A stretch of DNA of 64,000 nt from Viscum album (Eukaryota; Streptophyta; Magnoliopsida; Santalales; Viscaceae): assembly GCA_963277665.1 (NCBI GenBank), contig OY728136.1, positions 1,977,300,576 through 1,977,364,575 of the forward strand, read 5' to 3'. The notes below the pieces were generated by a model. That model worked only from the letters and a program-made list of their open reading frames with translations, had not been told where the DNA came from and did not search any database. The position numbers and the translations under genes were made by a program. Shown here piece by piece: positions 1-14,308 of the stretch (its first letter is position 1; every line of letters begins with the position of its first letter).

Positions 1-1960
1 TCAAGATGGAGCTAAACTATGGAAAGTTGTTAACTGAGTTATCAGACTATGAAGACCTTTATATATCAATGAATGAGTTATTGAAGAGTTGTTGAAGGTT
101 CTTGGTAAGATTTCATAGAAAATTTAATAAAATTAGTTATTTTAATACAATGGAATTTGTAGGCTTTCATAAATTTGATATTTGAAAAATTCACTAATTT
201 CATAAAAATGGATGTTCAATACAAATGTTGTCTTTCTCACAAGTTCATTTGTGTGAATCCATAAACATTGATGAAATGGAGGCATCCTAAAAAGGGGTTT
301 TATGTACAGGTAGGTTGCACGAATTGGAGTTTTACAAGGAGAAAATATATGAGGTATAGAAGAATGAGGTTTTTATCATCATTTAAGAGATAAAAAGATA
401 TATGAGTTAGCGGATGAATATTATAAGAGACCAAGATTCTCGGATTTCTCCAAAGAGGACATTGTGAAAAAGGGTTACATGATCCACTGTTTTGTGTGAG
501 TAATATATGCAAACAATTGAGGTCAATGGAAAAAATTCTTTTTTAAAACGTTTTTTCATTAAATGATCCATCCAGTGGAAAAAAACTAATATTAAATAAT
601 TTATTATAATAAAACTTACATATACATACTTATATGAATTTATGTCTCTTGAAAGGTATTATTGGGTCTTCATAATAAGTGAATACTGCATAAAGTGAAT
701 TGGCACTCATCGAAAACCTTTCCACAGTGAGAATTTTTTATTTAAAGCAACATGAGAGATCATTAAGGAAAGTAAATCTACTCTTATAAGGGTTTTGAAA
801 TTCCATGTGTCAAAGATTAGTGTGTGAATATCAATGGTCACCTATCCATACTTGGTGCAACATGGATATAGTGATGTCTTGAATTTACTTGTGTTCCAAA
901 GTGTTATCCTTCATTTAGCTACGAGGAGAGGAAGGAGGAAGTACCCTTGGGGTGGGGATTGATTGAAACCAAAATCATTGTTAGTGTAGTGTCATGGGAT
1001 TATAGTTACCTAGCCTAAAACCACCACTAAAAGAGATTTAGTTTATTTTGGTGCCTTAGTATACTATTATTGCATATAGATTAGATATATACCAATATGA
1101 GTAAACCAAGTAAAACCATGTTTTTTAATGTGCTCATTTCTCATAATATCATAAGGATACCAATTTGTGTGTGGGTCATCATTCAGTAAATAAATTGACT
1201 AAAGGAAAAATATAAAGGTAAAACCAATGGAATCATCATAAAAAAAGAACCTAAAAATGACCCAACCATTCATAAGGTCATGATCATTCCAGGGAAGTGA
1301 GGGTATAAGAATTTTTTTGTATTGAAATTAGAATAAACTTCCATACCCTAATTCACCCATCCCTCAGGGTATCTCTCACTAAATATCCTTGTGTGACCAA
1401 TATAGTGTTTCCTGAGTGGGGTGTGATTAAGAATTAGTAGGTCATCACCAAAGGTGTCCCTAACATATACAGTTTATACATTTCATGATCAATGTGATAT
1501 AATTAGAATAAGTAAAATAAAAAATATAACATAATACCTCTCATAGACTCAAGTTATATAAAATCCACTCATAAATTACTGTGCCTACTTCAGCTAGTGT
1601 TACAGTTTCTCTAAAAATAACCCCAAAATGATAACTAGTCAGGACATCCCATGTCATATCAAATAAAATTCCATCTCTGATCATATCCAATAATCAACCA
1701 TGGATGGTATCACATATAACCAGCATCATAAATCCATAGAAGGAATCATATCCAAACACCATTACAAAGTCCTTGGGATTCATCATGTCTAACCGCGACA
1801 TTATAACCATCGCATTAGGAATCATGTCTTACCTTTATCATTAAAACTATGTCTATAAGAATTACATCAAACCCATAAGATCATCCCATATAGAATACCC
1901 AATATATTATTCACAAATCCAGCATTTATTGGCATTTCATCCAATGAAGATTTCAATATA
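1..1960. other. AT-rich intergenic stretch, no gene recognised
   Basis: No open frame here matches a family I recognise, and no LTR pair could be closed. A minus-strand open stretch of about 70 codons near 300-512 has no domain-like composition and is probably chance. The region may be very old retrotransposon sequence, because its composition resembles the non-coding LTR parts further right, but nothing proves this. Confidence 0.4.
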
Positions 1961-1972
1961 TCAATTATCATC

Positions 1973-2345
1973 TTTGGTTGTAATGATTCCTAGCCCATAA
2001 CACATTTTTACCATGATTGGAATAATTCACAACTTGTATCATAATCCATTCCATAACAACATTCTTGTCCATGGTTAGCATGATCCCCTAAATCATATCA
2101 CAATCTATCCATGATTGGTATGTCACACAACCCATAGCATAATATATTCCTTAAAATCATGCCTCTCCATGGTTAGAATTATTTCCCAACTCGAACGCAA
2201 ATTTATCTACAGGTCACTCATCATCCACAGTTACCATGATTCTTAACTTATATCAAAAACCATCAGCACATTTAAATCCATTATTACACCATAACTCATC
2301 CTTGAATGGAATGATTCATAACCCATTACATTAATTATTCTATAT
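1973..2345. repeat. Degenerate tandem array, 40/58-bp spacing
   Basis: A motif of the form atgRttRgNatgatt, followed by a segment like cccataNcataatccatt, recurs with starts at about 1973, 2013, 2071, 2111, 2169, 2227 and 2302. The spacings are about 40, 58, 40, 58, 58 and 75 bp. Copies are strongly diverged, so this is an old minisatellite-like array or an internal repeat of an LTR. It has no coding potential. Less regular copies may extend left to about 1690. Confidence 0.5.
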
Positions 2346-5300
2346 AACAATTATGTTATTTCATATACTACAAATAATTTCTTAATTTTAAATATGGAAT
2401 AAATGTATCACTTCAAATAAAAATAGATAAATCATAATGGTCTTGTTGGTTGGAAACTCTTCGAACCCCAATATACATTTCCAAGGATGGCCTATCAATA
2501 ACATAACCTTTTTGTATAGATCATTCATATAATGTTACCACCATGTTATCCAAATATCATAAACCATTATGTTTTAAAGAGGGAAACTATGGCACATATA
2601 ATAGTCCACTAAGTCGTGTCACATTATATTTACACATGGGAATTAAATCTCATACCAAAACCATAACCATTCATTGGTATATGTATTATCGAAACAACAC
2701 TAGTTAAATATATCATTTAAGGGTTGTAATAACATCCTACACACCCTTAGGTTAGTCCTTACACACAAAACATTTATTTTTAACCATAACCATGTTATAT
2801 CCTCTCAATATACACACTTTCAAAGCAGGAATTTTCACCCCATTTAAGGGCCAATTAACCAAAAGCTATTAAGTAACATATTGGTTCTATATAGGATAAG
2901 ACATAATTCAATCACCCTTAATCAACCACAACCCTACTAAAAAAAGGCTAAGGAACCTATCCCAAGGTACACTATGTTTTAATTCACCAATTTTAGACCC
3001 CTCTTGGGTCTATATATAATATGTCTTTCACTATAGGTCAAACCCACTTCCATTGAAAACTAATGCATCAAAAATTTATGATCAAAGGTTCCACCATGGA
3101 CTAGGATATTTTATCCTTCTCAAATGAGTCAACCGATAACAATTCATTTTTAGTTTGAGTTAAATCTCACACAAGTGTTCATACAACACATCACATGTCA
3201 CATTATAAGATTTATAAACCATAGGGAAAATTTTTAGGGCCCATAAACCTCGATAATAGTTATTCCTTTTATGAAAATCCCAAACACCCATGTTGACCAA
3301 TCCCAACCAGCCATTTCCCATCAATACACATCCCTAAATCCACTAGAAACACCTTTAATTAACTATAAATAGTTATAATAAGATATATAATTAATCCCAT
3401 AATTACTTTTATAATTAATTCAATCCCATAATAAAATAATAACTCGCCAGGAGAACTCTCATGGATTAAACCTTTAGAAATTGTGTGTCATCCACCACCA
3501 ACATCCACTTGAACATTTTTCACACAAAATCTCTAAAAACATATCTTAATTCATCCATAAATGTCATTTTCATTAATATAAATCCAAAACCAATTATGTA
3601 AGAGACATATTTTAAGTTAAATTTGAGCATACCTTACATTTTCATCCTCTCATGATCACCTCTAAATGAGTTGAATGAAAACTCATTAATATCTAGAAGA
3701 TTAAACCATATTCCAGTGGAATAATATCTAAATACATAAAAAAATTTCCACAAAAATTATAAGAGTTAAGGAGAACCAAGAGAAGAGGAGGAGGAAGTAA
3801 GAACCTTGTATTTAATGATGATTAAATACACCTAAAATAATCATGGTTCAAGAAGGTTGAAGGGGAAAATAAAAGGAGATAGAGTATCAACCTCTCCATT
3901 TTTTAAGGTCACAAAAATGAAGATTATTGGTGGGGTGTTTAATTTAAAATCAAAAAAGACAAAAATTACCTCCCCTTTTAAAAATATAATCCATGGTGTT
4001 ATTGGGTACCAAGCCACCTGGTACCAGCCACTCAATGTCCCACTTGGTAACCTATTCTAATCATCGACCACTTTGTGGCCCTATGAAAAGGGAGAACCTT
4101 CCATGGACACCCATTGGGTATGAGGTTCCATCAAATTGGATACCTAGTGGCTTTTAATAGCCACCAAATTAATATTTTTCAACTTTAAATCTCTTGGAAC
4201 TCATTCTTAGCCTCTATTTCCTGATCAAAAACCACGGAAAAATCCATTTAAACATTTCCAATGTTTTCCCACATGCTAATTCTTAATACAATACAAAAAA
4301 AAATCAATGTTTTTCATGTTTATCTATCTTTGGAACTTATTTTGTCTTTAGAACCACCAACCCAATGCCATATACATTGTTACATAAATGAAGGGGATAC
4401 TTATTGTTTGGGTTTTAAGGTTTTCTATTTTTTATTTAAAAACCAAAATTTTATTCTATTCTATTTTAAAAAAATTATAGGATCCCCACCAGAACATCGG
4501 TGGGTGACCATCATAACTCTGATTGTATGAGTTAGTAACCTCTTACTACCCCACATAAAATCTAGTGAAATATCTATTACTATGTAGAGGTCACCTATCT
4601 ACCGTGGATCTCTTGAAATGACCTCTAGTCCCCTTCCAACCCATTAAACATTTAAAACATATAAACCCACATTATAAATTGACTCAAATTTCCTAATATA
4701 AGATAATAATTACCTAAAAAGTCATGGATCTTTACAATAAGGATTTATCAGCGGCAGGGGGAAACTATAACCTTTATCAAATAACTATAAGCAACAATTA
4801 AAATAAATATACATAATCATCCATCATAAATATTAAAAAATGGATGTCTCAATTACACTCCAACAATAATCATCACATCACATGATATAACAACTCATGA
4901 TCCAACATAAATGATAAATAAGTCATATGTAAAAATAAGATCACCCCATTGGTTAATTATATATAATTTCATTTAAAAAGAACAAAATAAGAATTCTTAA
5001 AAAAAATTGGTTCATATTTTCCTCTTGGTCTTGTCTCTTAATAATTCATTCCAACATTCTCAACCATCCATAATTGTTCCCTTTCCATAACCTTCGTCCC
5101 TATAAATAAATTTATCATTCCTTCCAAGGTGTACATAAAAGTTATGAGAAAAACAATATGTATATTTCCACCCAAGGTACCCTAAATAAATCCATAATGT
5201 GTAAGTAAATTCAAAATGTGATATTCTAACAAATAATAATAATAATAATAACATGTTGCATCATTTATTTTCAAAAAAATCCACTCAGTGGTGTCCATTC

Positions 5301-6160
5301 CTATGTTTTTCAATGTCGGTGTCAATTATTAATATAACACCCAAATCTAGTAGGTCATTATAGTATCCTAACATAATTCCTTAATCAATTTACTGAGGGT
5401 TTTAAGTTTGCATAAAATCCATGTAAACTATAGAAATCACATCCAAACATTTATTTGGAATTGTATTCATCTTCATATAATTATAGGTTCCTATAAACAT
5501 ATTTGGAATAGCATCCAACCCATTCCCAAAGTCAAAAATTATAATGGAATAGTGTTTAATCCCATTGTAGTGACATGTAGAGGTATAGAGTCAAAATAGC
5601 TTTCTACATAAAAAGTGTATTATAATAGAATTAAACCATAACACCATGATAAGGAATAGATATTTATATCATATCACATCACCTCTAAGTCTGTAGTGGG
5701 TGGAATTGAAACCAACTCTCTTTGTAACATCTAATCCTGAATTGGTACATTGTCTAGTTCAATTTCTAAATCATGCATGTATTGGAATAGCACCCAATGC
5801 CACTACCATATCAAGTACTATGTCAGTTCCCACACCTAACCCCTCTTTCACCTTTCCAACCTAAGGTCTCATTTACTCGAAACAATCCCATTATGGGGTG
5901 AGAATCCCCTCACCCATCCCATAAATATAACAATATAAATAACTATCTATAATATAAAAATCTCATCCTAAGGCTTGTCCCATGATATCCTCACACATAC
6001 ATGAGTTACCCCTTAGAAATGGATACTCCAAGGAATATAACAGTGTAAACTAAGTCATCACATATCGAAGTACACCCCACTTTGGTACCAATTCCAAGTC
6101 CCATAAAACATTATATTTAAGAACATAGTAATCAGTGACTATGTGGTAAAAGTGTAACAA
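2346..6160. other. AT-rich stretch with LTR-like fragments
   Basis: No coding domain is visible. The string ggatctttaca ends at 4734, and its complement TGTAAAGATCC resembles the start of a minus-strand chromovirus LTR. The string taacaccca near 5335 resembles an LTR edge too. No partner LTR or primer site could be matched to either, so they are only hints. A short (ATA)n microsatellite lies at 5232-5251. Open frames of 60-90 codons in this stretch look like chance. Confidence 0.35.
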
Positions 6161-8674
6161 CTGAAAGACCTCACATGACCCTAAAAGTCATTACTTGGAT
6201 CATAATATATAAAAAACACAATTGAATGACATTATGGGGAAATTTCACTCCCCCATCCCCAAAACCTGTTGTGAGAGTGGGTTCCCAAGACCCAACTCAA
6301 ACATGTACTTTTCAATTACCAAGTGATGTATATAGTTTAATATATACATTTATTTCTCTTAACATGATTGAATTGATTATTATTTATATACCAAATATGT
6401 TAAAATACATATATTATATGTTTTATCAAAAGGTAATAAAAATACATGATATATTAAACCACATGATACTATGACTTTTTTCATAAACCTATGTCATATG
6501 GTCTAGATACATAAATCTGTTGGAGTCACATATGATCTCTGACTATCAAGCAATGGTATTTTATAAGTATTAATACTTCTTATTATGAATGCAATATATA
6601 GTGATATCATGTGTAGGATATCATGTTTAATGACCTCCATATTCTCATTGGATTTAGAATACAATGAATCATTACTATACCTTAAGAGACATCCCCATGA
6701 TCCCAAAGGTAGGATATAAATGTTGAAAGGATTAAAATGAAATTGGGTGATGATTTAACCTTTAAGAACACAACCATTAACTCAACAAACTAGAACCAAA
6801 CATCTCACTATATGATTCATGAACAAATGAAAGACAACTCAACCATTCTATTCATATCAAACCACTATAAAGTGTGCAACATTGGATGACCAACCAATTT
6901 TCAAAGTAACCCATGAAAAAAATAGTCTCCAAGAAGACAACAAGACTCCATGATCCATAATCTCTAAGATAAAACATCAACAAATAGTCCAAGTATCATG
7001 AGGTCATGCTAAAAATGTGTTATACTTTACCTTTTTCATGTCCTGGAAGATAGCATCTGCAAAAGCAGAAAAGTTACCTAGTAGGGGTGAGTATAAAACT
7101 CAGTAGTTTTTTCCCAATGACTTCAATACTCACACAACAATTATATAAAAGATAGAAACATTAATATAACATTTTTTTATATAAAACAATTTCACAAAAT
7201 ATTTTATAACTAAATATAAACAAGTTCCAAAACCATTTATAACCAAATGTAAACAAGTGCTATGTTCAACCATTTTCCAACAAGTTATAATTCCATAAAA
7301 ACAACCAAACAACCGTTTAAAACCATTTCTCATTCTCATTTTGGGATAAACATTACATTCCACTTATTCACCCATTCGACCATGCATGCTTCATTATGAC
7401 AGTTCCATACTCATGAGTGGTCTCTCATCGATCTACCATGTCATCACAAGATAATTATACCCCATATACCCTTACACATTTGGAAATATGAAAAAGGTCA
7501 TATTTAAACCAAGCCTCACAAATTTAATCTATATACACACCACCAATATTCCAAAACCATCTCAAATAACCATTTCAAACCATTTCAATAAAACCATTAT
7601 TTTATTAAATCCCATTTAATTAAGACAATTCAAAAAACCCATTTCATCTCAATAAAATCAGTCATTTTATTGAAAAACCTCTTGGTCAAAACAATTTACC
7701 ATCATTCTGGAAAAATTACATTTTAAAATATTTATTTTAAAATCAAGAAACAAACACTTTAATCAAAAGCACAAATTTTCCAGATTTTCCACAACCATCA
7801 CAAAAGAGGGTTTCTAGAAATAATAATGCATATAATTAAAAATAAAATCTAGAAGAAGAAATAAATTTTAAACTATTAAATTAATTTCTACTAAGAGGAG
7901 TTGAGATTAAAGCCACAAACCTCAAGGGTTTTGACGAAAACTGAAAATGAACAAATAATGCTCAGTAAAATCGGGTTGATTCTCTAAAAAATCGACTTAG
8001 ATCTCTTAACCTAGAAAAAATAAGACCAAGTTTTTTTTATATTTAGAATTCACTATATTAGATCTATGGATAATTGATGTAGAGAAACAAACCCAAGACT
8101 AAAGGAGAAGTAAATATAAGTAGATCTAAGAAATTGATCAAGAATGATGAAGAACGATCACATACCTCAAGAATATGGCTTCAAATAACCAAGGGAGGCC
8201 TTCATATTGCATCTAGATCTATGGTAGAACTTTCTCTGGCCTTATGAGAAGAAAAATACATAGTTAGATCTAGTTTGAGAAAAAAATAAGTGGATTAAAG
8301 GAAAGGTCCAACAAGATCCAAATTTTAAGAAGGTTTTTTTTAACCCACACATAGTTAGTATCCACAGTTAGGAAAAACATACACTAAACATGTGTTAGAA
8401 ACTGCCTTAAAAATCACCTCACATAGGATCCTCACATGGTCACCCAAACTATGTGAACAGCATGCCGAAGCTATTGTCCATAATCTGCAACTTCACACAG
8501 TTTCTACTATGATTTCCGCATGGTTTGGATAAATTGTGTGCATCCCCTACCCCTTCCCTTTATCCACAAAAACTCTAAAAAAAGTACTTCAAAGTCTTCA
8601 AACTTTCACCCTTATACTTTATAAACATAAAATCATAACGTAATGGATACATACTAGAAACTGGGGGTACTACA
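6161..8674 (-). repeat. Probable 3' LTR of gypsy-1
   Basis: The right edge is placed by the sequence gggggtactaca ending at 8674, whose complement TGTAGTACCCCC reads as a plant LTR start. It is followed on the plus strand by the pyrimidine-rich ttctcccta, a polypurine tract in complement. A chromovirus integrase lies directly beyond it in the same orientation. The left edge at tgaaagacctc (6161) is a guess. No second copy was found to prove the length. Confidence 0.4.
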
Positions 8675-8690
8675 TTCTCCCTAACATTTG
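8675..8690 (-). other. Polypurine tract of gypsy-1
   Basis: In complement this reads as a purine-rich stretch containing ttagggagaa immediately before the LTR start TGTAGTACC. In this family the tract primes plus-strand DNA synthesis. Its place between an integrase/chromodomain relic and an LTR start supports the call. Confidence 0.5.
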
Positions 8691-8739
8691 TATTTCTGTC
8701 CTCAAAACGTAAAAAATCAGCAGTGTCCTAAAAGCATTA

Positions 8740-9990
8740 TGGCCATTTCTATTTTATTTCATTTTCATGTTCCCAAGTCGCGTCTTGAATCTAACGATGT
8801 TTCCATAAAGTCCACACTACCCTGATCCATTTTCCATTCAAGAATTTATCTTTCCTATCCACAATCTACACCAAGATATGTATCAATGAAGCATCTGGCT
8901 CATGGTTAACGTGATCCCATCTGATCTCATGATCAGGATTAGGTTGTTACCTTTTCAACTGATATACATGAAACACTTTGTCCACCAAACTAAACTGTGG
9001 TGGAAATGCCAACTGGTATTCCACCTCTCCAACCTATTCTAGTATCTAAAAAGTTCCAATATATCGATTAGATAACTTTCTTTTCTTCCCAAAATTACGA
9101 TGTCCAAGCCTTGGAGAGATCCTCAATAAAACATGATCACACACCAAGAACAATAATGATCTTTAGTGTGGATCTAAATATAATTTCTGACAACTCTGAG
9201 CCATACCCATCCTCTTTATGATCAACTGAATATTATCTATCATTTTCTGGACAAGGATCATCTTAACTAGTGAAGTCTCACCTATTTCTACTCAACGCAG
9301 TGCAGAATAATAAGGACGCCCATACAATGCTTAAAAAGGAACCATATATATTGAGTCCTCATAACTGTTATTATATAAGAACACCACTAAAGGTATATTC
9401 TCTTCCCATGAGCCACCAAATTTTATTATTCAAGCCTGTAACATATCTTCCAATGTCTGTATAATCCTCTCAGATTGGACATCCATCTGAGGGTGATACA
9501 TTGTACTCATAGTCAACTGAGTCCCAAGGGATTTTTATAAGGATGTCTATAAACAAGATGTGAAACTTGGATCTCTTTCTGACACAATAGAAATGGGTAT
9601 GCCATGTCTCTTTACAACTTCTCATATATATATTTTAGATAGATCCTCCACCATATGAGTTTCACATATAGGGATGAAATAAGCCAACAATGTGAGCTGA
9701 TCCACTATCACCCATATGGAATCATGTTTTCGAATCATTCTTAGTAGACCTATAACAAAATCCATCATTATCTGCTCCCACATCTAGACTAGAATTAGTA
9801 AATACTGCAACATACCTTCTGGTATTTGATGATCATCTTTAACTAACTAACAGGTTAAGAACTTTGAAATGAACTTTTCCACTTTCCTTTTCATGTATAC
9901 CCAAAAAAAAGTCTCATCTCTGCCCCTAAATAATTTCTTTGGTTGAAAAAATAGATAAAGGATAAAACAACTAACCTTCTGTGATCTCTG
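8740..9990 (-). pseudogene. Decayed chromovirus integrase with chromodomain tail (gypsy-1)
   Basis: Minus-strand conceptual translation, with stops and frame changes, follows a Ty3/gypsy integrase in order. A zinc-finger relic (FISKFLTC) lies near 9860. A core segment with [11 protein letters not shown] lies near 9700, and a segment with YHPQMDVQSERIIQTL lies near 9450-9530. The C-terminal part, with a GKKRKLSNRYIGTF-like stretch and VFHVYQLKR, lies at 8930-9110. A chromodomain-like end (DRKDKFLNGK) lies near 8850. Integrase inserts the element DNA; chromodomains in this clade are thought to guide it to heterochromatin. Protease, reverse transcriptase and RNase H of this copy are absent: sequence at 10001 is an LTR. 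The element is dead. Confidence 0.75.
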
Positions 9991-12383
9991 ACCAGAAAAC
10001 TGTAGAGACCCGAAGCTTTACATACATGGAAATTACATTACTTTTGCGGAATACTTAATACACAACCAAAACAGACACACAAGGACCATAATAGTTTAGT
10101 GTCTTTGGAAACTCGGAACGTAATCTTATAATCATGGTGAAGGATCTTCAACATCTCCCATAAAGATCTTCCCCTTTTTTTCTTACCAAAAAACCATTCT
10201 TTATATCCTGGGGAAAAGAAAACATATAAAGGGTGAGCTCAAATGCTCAATAAGGGTAAGCATGGAGAAAATAAAACAAACCGTACACATTTTAAATTTA
10301 AAACATGCCCATAATTCTTAAACATGAAAATATTGAGCAATGAGATAAAACATGGAAGTACATAAGGTATAGATCATAATGGAACATCAATAATGAAATA
10401 TAGCATGGGAATAAAACATGTAATTGTGGCAACCATTAAGCACATGATATGATTTCCATAGTAGCCAAGGCATTGCTGCCAAGACCATCTTGGTGGACAA
10501 AGTCCCTTACTGAACCGGGTTTACTTTCTATTCCAGCCCTATATTACTGAACCGGATTTACTTGTTGTTTCAACCATGTCTATATCATGAGATATAAATC
10601 ATTACCCAATGAATTGGAGGGAGATATAGGTCCCACCCATCTCATAATGAAATCATTCTTACTTGTGCTACAAAATAAACTTAAAACATTCATCATAACC
10701 CAATGAATAAAATGGGTTTTCATAAACATCATCCCATCATCTCATAATCCATATAAAACAAATGGAAATTTCATCATAAGAAATGTTAAACCATGTAAAT
10801 CATAGATACATTATACTTGAAACATACACATATGATATAATGTCATCTTAGATGGAAAAATGGTTTTGATAAAACACTTGAAACGAAATCTTGAGGAAAA
10901 TATCCTTTCTTCTTCAAAATAAATTTCTTTTCACAAAAAGTCATGCAATTTTAAAAGAAATAGATTTTGTTGAAAATAATCATGAAATATTTTGGAGGAA
11001 TCTTCATGAAAATAAGGCTTTATAAAACTGTAAAAATCCTTTCATGCCGTATAAGTTAAAAAAACATTCTTCTCGTACTTTTGCTGGAAAAGACAAAAAA
11101 GTACCTTGTAACCTAAACAAAAAAATATTCCTTGCATACCATGTAGTAAATGTAGAAAATTGGTAAAAAGGACTTTAAACATACATGAAACCATTTTTGT
11201 AATATAGGAACATGGATGATAAATATAACCCTAGTGAATACTTACGAATAAATAATCTCGAATAAAAACGAGATTGGAAAAGTTATCCCTTACCTTAGGT
11301 CTGATATGCTTCGTATGTATCCGAACCTCCTGTATAATGATTTAAATAATGTAATTGACTTATTTAAGAATCATATTCATTGTTATGATATCATATATGG
11401 TTCACTTATGGCTTTATATTACCCGTTCTTTTGTAAATCTCATGTTAAAGCAACGTTTTGGGTAAAATCATCATATTTATCGTACGTGTTTGGACTTGTT
11501 GTTCTTGATATTATTATTACTTATATCATGATTTAATTACTTCCAAAATTTAAATCATGGTTTATATATAATATATATTCATTATATATCCATCATAAAC
11601 AAGTATTTATAATAGTACATAACATATGGAGGTAAGAAATGAAATGCATCGTTCATGGAGATGGTAAGTCGTACGTACGCATGAACACTACTTTCATTTA
11701 TATTTGTTATTTTAATGGAATAGGTATATTATAATTCCAGTATAATATAATATATAATATTATTAACTCCATCCTTTATACATCCCACATAAGGCATTAA
11801 CGAATCACATCACTTTGAGGGGGCGGTAGTCCGCACTTCCTCAAATGAAATCATCGTATTTACCTACTATTGAAACCATTAAGGCTTGATATAATTGGGA
11901 ATTAAAGAAACATAAGGAAATCATAAAAATAATATATATCATGTATAAATACAGTTCCATCGTAATGGCCACCATAAGAGGCGGTATGAGATAATCAAAC
12001 AATCATCGTTTCGTGAGGCGTTAGTTTACTATCCACAGAAACATTATGTTCTTCATCCATTAGATGGAAGTGTGTGTAAGTTTAGTTCTAATACATTACA
12101 TAACAACATCCTAGTATATTGAGGATACTGGTTTTGTTACAAAATAAAGTATTAAAAAGAGTTTAGGGGTTGGAGAAGTAGATTAAAAGAAAACAATTTA
12201 AGAGAATTTGTTACCTTTAATTTGGGTAACTTCCTTTGGTTTGAACCAAAAGGACTTTTTGAAGTGTCTTTTGCCTAAATTAAGGCTTATAGGGGGAGGT
12301 TAGGGATGTAGGTAGCTTAATTTGGCAGATTTTGGACGATCAAAATGGCTTGAGAGGTCTGAGGAATTGGATAGAAATGGTCT

Positions 12384-12392
12384 CCTTTTATA
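12384..12392 (-). promoter_or_regulatory. TATA box of the lone LTR
   Basis: The complement reads TATAAAAGG in a locally GC-richer context (ccttataaaaggaga). It lies about 2 kb inside the LTR from its 5' end, where the U3/R boundary is plausible. Transcription would run leftward from roughly 12355. This is a motif call only. Confidence 0.5.
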
Positions 12393-14254
12393 AGGGGCAG
12401 GAGGGACTCTTTTGGAAAGTGTGAAAAATATTATTTTATTATAAACTTATATTCGGTTTCAAAAGGTAAACAAATCATTATGGTTGAAGATAAGATGACT
12501 CATGGTCGATATATAATCATCCAATCAGAATTGGACATGGTTTGGATAATATTTTAATCATTATAATCTTATTTATTTAAATCATTTATTAGTGAGGTAA
12601 ATACTGCATCATTATTGTGTCATACATAATTTAATTTATTTGATGTCTAGAAATTATAAATAAAAATACCAACATGTAGGAAATATTTTTATCTTTTCAA
12701 TGAATATTTATATTCGAAAAGATAATTTATATATCCCCATATAAAAATTAATTACTAAAATATTTTTGTTAATGCCAATTTTGTCTTTACATTAAATTAA
12801 TTAATCTAATGTGTCATTGTCTTTCATAAGTGGCTCCATGGGGTCCCAAAATCTACCCAAGGATTCCCATGGTTGTACATTACTCATCCAATAAGGTTTA
12901 GACAAGTGTTAAGGTAAATTTGAATTATTATATTATTCTTTTAACCTTGAATTACCTATTTTACTTTTAACTGTGGTAAATAAAAGTAAAAACTTACTAT
13001 TCACCAAAAATTATTTTTATCTAATTGAACCAAATTTTACTCCTTGATATTAACCTTGTATCTCAGGTTTTTGAAATTCAACTCACAGAAGCGATAAAAT
13101 TAAGTTATATGAAAAATTGCAAAAGCTCCTATGAGCTGGGTAAAAGATTGTGAAAAGTTCAATACAATTTTTTTATAAATCTAAAATTATTATAAAATGA
13201 CTCCAATGAATTTAATTGAACTTATATAACTATTATTTATATATTTTGACCTAAAATAAATTTAAATCAAATAAATTATTATTTAAATAAAAAGTCGGTT
13301 TTAACCAAAAACTCAGTGTTTTCACTATTCATTAAAAACTGATGTTTTTCATAAAAATACCAAAAATTCAGCCTAAGATATATTTGATATTCCGAATTCA
13401 AAAATGATGTATATTTTTACAAATTCAAAACATATAAGTGGCATTAATTAATTTTAAAATTAATTCCCGTTGTCAAAACAAATAGCGTGTTTTTAAGAAA
13501 CAATAACTATCCAATAATTTATACTTTTTTATGTCCAATTTCAAAGTGAAATTAATTCCAATGACCAACGTTGGATTTAATGGTAAAAATATATTCTAAT
13601 TACGCATTAAAACCAATTAAAAATATAATCTAACCATATAAATTATTGCGATGAAAATATTTGTTTTTAATTAAAATATAGCACGTTATTACTATTCATC
13701 AAAATATGAAAGTTATCAGAATAATATGAAAAATTTATCCAAATTAAATTTTTATATCCTGATTCCAAGGAAGAATTTTATTTTGTCAAATTGAACTTAT
13801 AAACATGTCAAAAACTAGATTTAAAATGGGTGTTCCATCAAAAGGTGGAAAAACTGCATTTTTTGAAAAATACTTATTTTACCCGAAAAAATTATTTTAT
13901 TCTCATACCATGTTCTAAAAAATATGTAAGAGGAAAAATAATGTTATAAAATTTAAAATGTAGTTAATAATATTCATAACGTCTAGTCCATAATAATATT
14001 ATACTAATATATCATTGTTTAGTGAAACCAGGTATTGCGTACTACACACGCTATCAAGGAAGGTCGTGATTGCGTGTAATACAAGCCAAGTCAGGGTTGC
14101 ATGTTGTGCAAGACTCCTTTTTTGTTTCGTATAACAGAATCCAACCATATTTCATTTATACATTGAATATATATATATATACACACACTCAATGTTGCAT
14201 AGAATGACTACTTATCAAACGAACTTGAAATTATGTGTAACGAAATCCAAGAAT

Positions 14255-14308
14255 AGTGTTGCGTATACTACAAGATAATACAGTGTTGCGTATAGCACAT
14301 GATAATAT
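14255..14308. repeat. 27-bp tandem repeat in the LTR 5' end
   Basis: Two adjacent 27-bp units (14255-14281 and 14282-14308) share agtgttgcgtat, then acta or agca, then ca and gataata. A partial third unit follows. Looser ttgcgt copies sit upstream at about 14034, 14069 and 14096. The array lies in the U3 part of the minus-oriented LTR. Confidence 0.7.

Noticed and set aside
1973..2345. CRISPR-like spacing of repeats
   Set aside because: Repeats are diverged, spacing is irregular, there are no cas genes, and the window is clearly plant retrotransposon DNA.
4261..4530. 89-codon plus-strand open frame, Phe-rich end
   Set aside because: No motif. Composition follows local T-rich sequence, and there is no supporting context.
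11306..11536. 76-codon plus-strand open frame
   Set aside because: Inside the lone LTR, AT-rich, with hydrophobic composition typical of chance frames and no family motif.
14160..14190. (AT)n(AC)n microsatellite and the (ATA)n at 5232-5251
   Set aside because: Short simple repeats expected in AT-rich DNA. They were not treated as findings.
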